Below are positions 6,902-10,883 of a stretch of DNA of 10,883 nucleotides, in pieces (position 1 is the first letter of the stretch; every line of letters starts with the position of its first letter). The position numbers and the translations under genes are program-made. The notes under the pieces were generated by a model. That model was not told the origin of the DNA, searched no databases, and saw only the letters and a program-made list of their open reading frames with translations. Origin of the DNA: an uncultured Oscillospiraceae bacterium (GTDB taxonomy: Bacteria; Bacillota; Clostridia; Oscillospirales; Acutalibacteraceae). The DNA is taken from contig USAR01000032.1 in assembly GCA_900552605.1 (NCBI GenBank), positions 1 to 10,883 on the forward strand, in the 5' to 3' direction.

Positions 6902-8635
6902 ATGGCACTCGACGGCGGATTTTTGCACAACTTAATAAATGAGCTTAATGAAAAGCTTTCGGGAGCAAGGGTGGACAAAATTTATGAACCCTCGCGCGAG
7001 GAGCTTGTGCTTGGAATACGTCCGAAAACCGGCGGCAACCAAAAGTTGCTTATCTCGGCGCGCGGAGGTGCTGCACGGGTGCATATTACAAACCACGCAC
7101 CCGAAAATCCGGCACAGGCGCCAATGTTTTGTATGCTGCTGAGAAAGGTTATCGGCGGCGCGCGTCTGCTCTCGGTTACTCAGCCGGGACTTGAGCGGTT
7201 GGTGTGTTTTAGTTTTGAATCGCGCAGCGAAATGGGCGATATAATTCACCCAAAGCTTGTGGTTGAGCTTATCACAGCAAGGGAAAACATAATTTTGGTT
7301 GACGACCAAGGAAGAATTACCGACTGCATACATCGCTCCGACCTTGAAAAGCAAACACGACAGGTGCAGCCGGGTGCGGTTTATACACTGCCGGAAAGCA
7401 CGCACAAAATATCGCTGCTGCAAGATGAAAAGGCAGCAGAGGATGCGGTTAAAGCCGCAGGAGACAGGCGGCTGTTTGAGGCAATTCTCTCTTTTGTGCA
7501 GGGCGTTTCTCCGCTTGTTGCAAGGGAGATTGCGCTTAAATGCCGTAATGAGTTTGACACTGCGGTTAAAGATGTGCCGACAAAAATGCTCAGCCGTGCG
7601 TTAGCGTCGCTTAAAAGCGCGCAGGAAAGCGGCGTGCCTTATCTTGTTAAAATCGACGGAGCAATGAAGGATTACAGCTATATGCCGGTTTTGCAGTATG
7701 GAAACGGCAGCGAAAACGTGCAGTTTGAAAGCTTTTCCGAACTGCTTGATGAGTTTTATTACAAGCGCGATAACTCTGAACGTATGCGCCGTAACGCACA
7801 GGATATTTTAAAGCTTTTAACAAATTTATCCGAGAGGACAAAACGCAAGCTTGCCGCGAGAAAACGTGACCTTGCAAAATGTGCCGACCGTGAAAAGTAC
7901 CGCATTTACGGCGAGCTTCTTAAAGCCAATATGTATACTCTCCGCCGCGGAGACGCTGTGGCTGAGGTGGTTAATTATTACGACGAGCAGCAGTGCACAG
8001 TTAAAATTCCGCTTGATACAGCACTGAGTCCTGCCGACAACGCGCAAAAGTATTTTAAGAATTACAAAAAGCTTTGCACAGCGGAAAAGACGCTGCAATC
8101 GCTTATTGAGGAAAGCGAGAACGAGCTTAATTACATCGACTCGGTTTTTGACCTTTTGTCGCGCGCCGAAACTGCGTCACAGCTTGCGGGAGTAAGGGAA
8201 GAGCTTGCGCTTTGCGGCTATATCAAGCGTCAAAAGGGCGGCAAAAAACAGAATACAAAAACTCCGCCGGCGGTTTATCGTTCACCGGACGGATTTCAAA
8301 TACTTGCAGGAAGAAATAACCTGCAAAATGACGAGCTTACAACAAAAATCGCGGAAAAAACCGATCTTTGGTTTCACACAAAAAATGTTCACGGAGCGCA
8401 TGTCATATTAAGGCTCTGCGGAAAAGAGGCAACCGATGAGGCTGTTACGGCAGCGGCGAAAATTGCGGCGTTCAATTCAAAAGCGGCAAACAGCAGCGGC
8501 GTTGCGGTGGATTACACTCCCGTGAAATATGTAAAAAAGCCGGGAGGCGCGCGTCCGGGTATGGTTATTTATAAAACCAACAAAACGGTGTACGTTACGC
8601 CCAATGAAAATGAAATTGAAAAACTAAGGGGGTAA
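6902..8635 (+). CDS. rqcH: RqcH, NFACT-family ribosome-associated quality-control factor
   Basis: A 577-aa protein that in Bacillus subtilis binds stalled 50S subunits and directs addition of C-terminal alanine tails using tRNA-Ala; older annotations call it fibronectin-binding protein. Order (numbered from the ATG): NFACT-N from MALDGGFLHNL (1-11) to about 150; helix-hairpin-helix-like LSFVQGVSPLVAREI (196-210); coiled-coil arms about 280-420 with the conserved SPADNAQKYFKNYKK (376-390); NFACT-R from about 458 with AGRNNLQNDELTTKIAEKTD (469-488), WFHTKNVHG (490-498) and a KPGGARPGMVIY block. The ATG is chosen because family members start MALDG; a TTG two codons upstream is possible. CGGAG ends at 6890. 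Odd: E98-R99 stands where B. subtilis has D97-R98, and the usual MGRHSN block reads ITAREN. The stop is 5 nt before the next gene. Confidence 0.93.
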   Translation: MALDGGFLHNLINELNEKLSGARVDKIYEPSREELVLGIRPKTGGNQKLLISARGGAARVHITNHAPENPAQAPMFCMLLRKVIGGARLLSVTQPGLERLVCFSFESRSEMGDIIHPKLVVELITARENIILVDDQGRITDCIHRSDLEKQTRQVQPGAVYTLPESTHKISLLQDEKAAEDAVKAAGDRRLFEAILSFVQGVSPLVAREIALKCRNEFDTAVKDVPTKMLSRALASLKSAQESGVPYLVKIDGAMKDYSYMPVLQYGNGSENVQFESFSELLDEFYYKRDNSERMRRNAQDILKLLTNLSERTKRKLAARKRDLAKCADREKYRIYGELLKANMYTLRRGDAVAEVVNYYDEQQCTVKIPLDTALSPADNAQKYFKNYKKLCTAEKTLQSLIEESENELNYIDSVFDLLSRAETASQLAGVREELALCGYIKRQKGGKKQNTKTPPAVYRSPDGFQILAGRNNLQNDELTTKIAEKTDLWFHTKNVHGAHVILRLCGKEATDEAVTAAAKIAAFNSKAANSSGVAVDYTPVKYVKKPGGARPGMVIYKTNKTVYVTPNENEIEKLRG

Positions 8636-8640
8636 GCGCA

Positions 8641-9441
8641 ATGGAAATCGGCATTTCTTCCGCAAGCCTTTATCCTCAGCTTTTGGAAGACTCGCTGCAA
8701 AGCATCGGTGAAGCGGGGATTAAAAAAACCGAGATTTTTCTTAATACCTTCAGCGAAATGAGCGACACGTTCATAGGAAAGCTGTGCGAGATTCGCGATC
8801 GCTACAGTATGAAAATAACAGCGCTGCACCCTTTTACTTCAGGCTATGAGCCGTTTTTGCTTTTTCAAAATTATCGTCGCCGCGAGCAGGACGGTCTTGA
8901 CCTTTACAAACGTTATTTTTGCATTGCGGCAAAGCTCGGTGCCGGCATTTTTGTGCTGCACGGTGATAAATCCGAGCGCCTCGGTCTGCCGCTTTATGAA
9001 TATTGCGAGCGGTTCAGGCGTCTGGCAGGTCTTGCTGCGGCAGAGGGAGTTATGCTGACTCAGGAAAATGTAAACCGATTCTGCGCTGCCGACCCCGACT
9101 ACATTCGTCGTATGATTGAAAACCTCGGCAACACTGCACGTTTTACATTTGATGTTAAGCAGGCTGTGCGCTCGGGCTTCGGTGTTTGGGAGGTTTACGA
9201 CGCGATGCGCGGTCACATTGCGCATATGCATTTGAGCGATCACAACGAAACAAGCGATTGCCTGCTGCCGGGAAACGGTGATTTTCAGTTTGAAAAGCTG
9301 TTTCGTATTGCTGCCGCCGACGGCTATGACGGCGACGCGATGATTGAGGTTTACGCAAATTCCTATAAAACACCCGAGCAGCTGTTTCGCTCGTGCGAGG
9401 TGCTTCACAAGCGATATGAAGCTGTTACAAAACCGGTTTAA
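8641..9441 (+). CDS. Sugar phosphate isomerase/epimerase-like TIM-barrel protein
   Basis: A 266-aa protein of the xylose-isomerase-like / AP-endonuclease-2 superfamily (Pfam AP_endonuc_2). These are divalent-metal TIM barrels that isomerise or epimerise sugars or act on other small substrates. Likely metal or substrate ligands lie at strand ends: H63 (ALHPF), H107 (VLHGD), E142 (TQENV), D171 (TFDVKQ), H197, D200 and H201 (HMHLSDH), GNGD (211-214) and E236 (MIEVY). The full set argues for an active enzyme. The length is normal for the family. The ATG is preceded by AAGGGGG (8626-8632), 8 nt upstream, which overlaps the end of rqcH. The gap is 5 nt, so it is the last gene of the transcript. The substrate cannot be assigned, and no sugar-catabolic genes are adjacent. 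Confidence 0.85.
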   Translation: MEIGISSASLYPQLLEDSLQSIGEAGIKKTEIFLNTFSEMSDTFIGKLCEIRDRYSMKITALHPFTSGYEPFLLFQNYRRREQDGLDLYKRYFCIAAKLGAGIFVLHGDKSERLGLPLYEYCERFRRLAGLAAAEGVMLTQENVNRFCAADPDYIRRMIENLGNTARFTFDVKQAVRSGFGVWEVYDAMRGHIAHMHLSDHNETSDCLLPGNGDFQFEKLFRIAAADGYDGDAMIEVYANSYKTPEQLFRSCEVLHKRYEAVTKPV

Positions 9442-9454
9442 TAACTAAAAAATG

Positions 9455-9512
9455 AAAACCGACACGGTTTTTTCTTTAGCTTTAAGCTTTTAGAAAAGAA
9501 TGTGTCGGTTTT
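9455..9512 (+). terminator. Composite terminator after the TIM-barrel gene
   Basis: Two overlapping folds share one 5' arm. The short fold pairs AAAACCG (9455-9461) with CGGTTTT (9465-9471) around a 3-nt loop and is followed by more T. The long fold pairs AAAACCGACAC (9455-9465) perfectly with GTGTCGGTTTT (9502-9512), then GTTTATTT. The intervening loop has its own partial palindrome (TTTTCT and AGCT with AGCT and AGAAAA). It is the first strong terminator-like structure on the plus strand after the 5S terminator. Confidence 0.75.
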
Positions 9513-9792
9513 GTTTATTTAAGCAGCTTGTGCCGGGCAGCTTTCAGCCTAAGCTGCAGCACTCGCCTTGTCGTTCATAGACTTTAGGCGATGAAAAAGC
9601 CGATGAATCGGCTTTTAAGACTGTTTTTTTGAAAAGTTGATTCTTAATAGGTGTCGGCAAAAAACGGTTGCGGCGGGGCTGGCACAGCGGCTTAGGCTGA
9701 CGTTGTTGCTTTCTGTCATTGCGAAAAAAACTATTTGAAAATGAGGTACAAATTATAGCTTTTCAATATGTGCCGCAGCTTATATTTTATTG
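9513..9792. other. Gene-free interval with nested inverted repeats
   Basis: No plausible coding region. It holds a 14-bp inverted repeat (TCAGCCTAAGCTGC at 9544-9557 with GCGGCTTAGGCTGA at 9687-9700, one G-U) enclosing a 10-bp perfect hairpin at 9595-9616. A direct repeat AAAATG-N-GGTACAA occurs at 9738-9751 and 9807-9820, the second copy overlapping the -10 of the next promoter. Confidence 0.6.
9595..9616. terminator. Compact hairpin, possible bidirectional terminator
   Basis: AAAAGCCGAT (9595-9604) and ATCGGCTTTT (9607-9616) form a near-perfect palindrome, a 9-bp stem with a TGAA loop. T-runs end both strands, which suits termination in either direction. It may be a second stop for readthrough from the operon at its left. 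Confidence 0.6.
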
Positions 9793-9821
9793 TTGAAATT
9801 TCGCACAAAATGTGGTACAAT
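9793..9821 (+). promoter_or_regulatory. Promoter of the GtrA-like gene
   Basis: TTGAAA (9793-9798), a 17-bp spacer and TACAAT (9816-9821), with TG at 9813-9814 as an extended -10. The predicted start is near 9828, giving a leader of about 68 nt. Confidence 0.8.
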
Positions 9822-9895
9822 GACCTAACTTAAATGCAATATCAACAAAAAGAAATGATGTCGCGGGCAGAGATAATCGGCAGAAAGGAAAAGCC

Positions 9896-10330
9896 ATGAA
9901 TATCAAAAGCATTATTGAAAAATACAAACCGCTTTACGAAAAATATAAAGACGTTATACCGTATCTTATTTTCGGTGTCCTTACAACGCTTGTAAATATC
10001 GGGGCATATTGGATCACAGCACATCCGCTTAAGCTTTCCACCACACTCAGCACTTGCATCGCTTGGGTTGTGTCGGTTATATTTGCTTATGTAACAAACC
10101 GCATTTGGGTTTTTCACAGCACCGCAAGCGGCTTTTTAGACATTGCAAAGGAAGTGGGAGCTTTCTTTGCCTGCCGCTTGGCAACAGGACTTATGGACCT
10201 TTTCTTTATGTGGTTTTTTGTTGATGTACTCCACTTTAACGATTTGATTATAAAGGTGCTATCAAATATAGTGGTGGTTGTGCTCAACTACGTTGCAAGC
10301 AAGCTTATGATTTTTAAAAAGAGCAAATAA
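9896..10330 (+). CDS. GtrA-like family membrane protein
   Basis: A 144-aa protein with four predicted membrane helices (about 21-41, 49-68, 85-110 and 118-137), a basic N-terminus and a KKSK tail. The segment IPYLIFGVLTTLVNIGAYWI (21-40), the NRIWVF motif (68-73) after TM2, and the NYVASKLMIFKK end are typical of the GtrA/DPMS-like family. Members are small membrane proteins linked to transfer of lipid-linked sugars for cell-surface glycans, often proposed to flip polyprenyl-phosphate-sugar. The ATG is supported by AAAGGAA (9884-9890), about 5-6 nt upstream. It is monocistronic with its own promoter and is terminated by the large inverted repeat at 10340-10420. No GtrB-type glycosyltransferase is adjacent, so its partner must be elsewhere. 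It may serve the same glycans as the 1680-5910 module, but that is only an inference. Confidence 0.9.
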   Translation: MNIKSIIEKYKPLYEKYKDVIPYLIFGVLTTLVNIGAYWITAHPLKLSTTLSTCIAWVVSVIFAYVTNRIWVFHSTASGFLDIAKEVGAFFACRLATGLMDLFFMWFFVDVLHFNDLIIKVLSNIVVVVLNYVASKLMIFKKSK

Positions 10331-10339
10331 ATTTAATTT

Positions 10340-10420
10340 AAAACCCCAAGGACGTTTGTTGATATGCACCTCCAAAAGTGTCTAACTTTTGGAGGTGCAT
10401 ATCATTGTCCTCGGGGTTTT
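10340..10420. terminator. Bidirectional terminator between gtrA-like and bioY, split by an insertion
   Basis: The outer arms AAAACCCC-A-AGGAC (10340-10353) and GTCCT-C-GGGGTTTT (10407-10420) pair over 13 bp with one A-C mismatch. They would form a simple tetraloop (GTTT) hairpin if 10360-10408 were removed. T-rich ends on both strands fit termination of both convergent genes. The present structure also contains the 20-bp palindrome at 10360-10404 as an inner stem. Confidence 0.8.
10356..10408. mobile_element. 45-bp palindromic insertion remnant with 4-bp target duplication
   Basis: The element spans 10360-10404: TGATATGCACCTCCAAAAGT (10360-10379), a 5-nt centre GTCTA, and the exact reverse complement (10385-10404). 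It starts TG and ends CA and is flanked by TTGT on both sides (10356-10359 and 10405-10408). Deleting the element and one TTGT restores a clean terminator hairpin. Read inward from the right end, the arm continues TTAGAC, which resembles terminal repeats of IS3-family (IS150-group) elements in Firmicutes as I recall them. It is best explained as two insertion-sequence ends joined after loss of the interior, or as a very small MITE-like element. The family assignment is tentative. Confidence 0.65.
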
Positions 10421-10465
10421 GTAATAAAACGGCAATGCCTTTCGGCGACATTTTGCAGACGATAA

Positions 10466-10883
10466 TCAAACTATTTTTTTAATAACAGGTTTTATGCGCT
10501 TTGTAATAATTGCAGCAACCGCAAGCTTTGCAAGATCCGGCAATATAAAAGGTACAACGCAGGTCATAAGTGCCGAACCGAATCCGATAGGCTTTGTTTT
10601 TGCGAATACCGTAACATACCACAGCGTGCCGAAAAGATAGCACAGTGCAAGACCTACTGCCATTGCCGCAAGCAAGCACCAAAAGCTTGAGGATATTTTT
10701 TCCGAAATCCACACGCAAACGCATATTGCCAAAAAGCCGACAAGATAGCCGCCGGTAGCACCGATAAGTCTTCCGAAACCGCCGGTAAAGCCTGCAAAAA
10801 CAGGAATACCAACGGCGCCGAGCAGCAGATAAAGCGCAATTGCCGCAGTGCCGAGCTTGCCGCCGAGAAGTCCGAGCGTTACA
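10466..10883 (-). CDS. bioY: BioY biotin transporter, substrate-binding S component (5'-truncated by window end)
   Basis: The minus-strand reading frame runs from the window end (last full codon 10880-10882) to the stop at 10466-10468, giving 138 residues. BioY is the membrane substrate-binding component of ECF-type biotin uptake. Visible family features in order: LLGGKLGTAAIALYLLLGAV, then GIPVFAGFTGGFGRLIGATG with GYLVGF (the signature BioY has as G-PTGGYL-GF, here with A for P), an internal hydrophobic helix, LCYLFGTLWYVTV, and the C-terminal VVPFILPDLAKLAVAAII. The shorter ATG-initiated frame at 10732 would cut off the signature, so it is not the start. About 40-50 N-terminal residues lie beyond the window. 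It is convergent with the GtrA-like gene and shares its terminator. No EcfA/EcfT genes are visible; any biotin-responsive control would be off the window. Confidence 0.92.
   Translation of the reverse strand, partial: VTLGLLGGKLGTAAIALYLLLGAVGIPVFAGFTGGFGRLIGATGGYLVGFLAICVCVWISEKISSSFWCLLAAMAVGLALCYLFGTLWYVTVFAKTKPIGFGSALMTCVVPFILPDLAKLAVAAIITKRIKPVIKKIV

Noticed and set aside
8839..9408. 189-residue minus-strand open frame
   Set aside because: Antisense to the well-conserved TIM-barrel gene, with no recognisable domain and no ribosome binding site; a shadow frame.
9735..9757. Second promoter using TTGAAA at 9735-9740
   Set aside because: No -10 hexamer at a workable distance: TTATAG comes 12 bp after it and TACAAA only 6 bp after it.
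10386..10404. TTTTGGAGGTG inside the palindrome as a ribosome binding site for a small gene
   Set aside because: No reading frame of useful length follows; the sequence is explained by the inverted repeat.

Overview
The window looks like the start of a contig from a Gram-positive member of the Clostridia (Bacillota), probably an uncultured gut Oscillospirales/Ruminococcaceae-type bacterium. This assignment is an inference. It rests on the gene families (DUF975-like membrane protein, CpsB/C/D tyrosine-kinase module, TrmK, RqcH, DUF1858, BioY), strong AGGAGG-type ribosome binding sites, GTG/TTG starts and TTGACA-17-TATAAT promoters. The first 29 bases are not genomic: they match the Illumina paired-end adapter.

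Layout. (1) 1-29, adapter; 62-950, a promoter and one polytopic DUF975-like membrane protein. (2) 1083-1300, a solitary 5S rRNA gene with its own near-consensus promoter and intrinsic terminator, and no 23S gene beside it. (3) 1301-1580, a gene-free, hairpin-containing stretch, followed by a promoter at 1581-1609. (4) 1680-5910, a polysaccharide-control module: CpsC-like Wzz membrane adaptor, CpsD-like tyrosine autokinase with a C-terminal tyrosine cluster, CpsB-like PHP phosphatase, and a 616-aa membrane-anchored nucleotide-sugar 4,6-dehydratase. (5) 5946-9441, four closely spaced genes: a small DUF1858 CxxC protein, TrmK (tRNA m1A22 methyltransferase), RqcH (NFACT ribosome-rescue factor) and a xylose-isomerase-like TIM-barrel enzyme. 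(6) 9442-9895, a gene-free region with terminators, a long inverted repeat and a promoter. (7) 9896-10330, a GtrA-like membrane protein. (8) 10340-10420, a terminator shared with the convergent, 5'-truncated bioY at 10466-10883 (minus strand).

How it works together. No strong intrinsic terminator is visible between 1300 and 9455, so the promoter near 1600 could serve everything up to the TIM-barrel gene. Internal promoters cannot be excluded by eye. The kinase, phosphatase and adaptor should control chain length or export of a surface polysaccharide, and the dehydratase should supply a modified amino sugar. The glycosyltransferases, flippase and polymerase are not in this window. TrmK and RqcH both concern translation (tRNA modification and rescue of stalled 50S subunits).

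The most notable non-coding signal is at 10340-10420. A 45-bp perfect-arm palindrome with TG...CA ends, flanked by a 4-bp TTGT duplication, sits in the loop of what would otherwise be a simple terminator hairpin. This is a clear footprint of a transposition event. No undescribed multi-gene system was found; the protein-coding genes all belong to known families.
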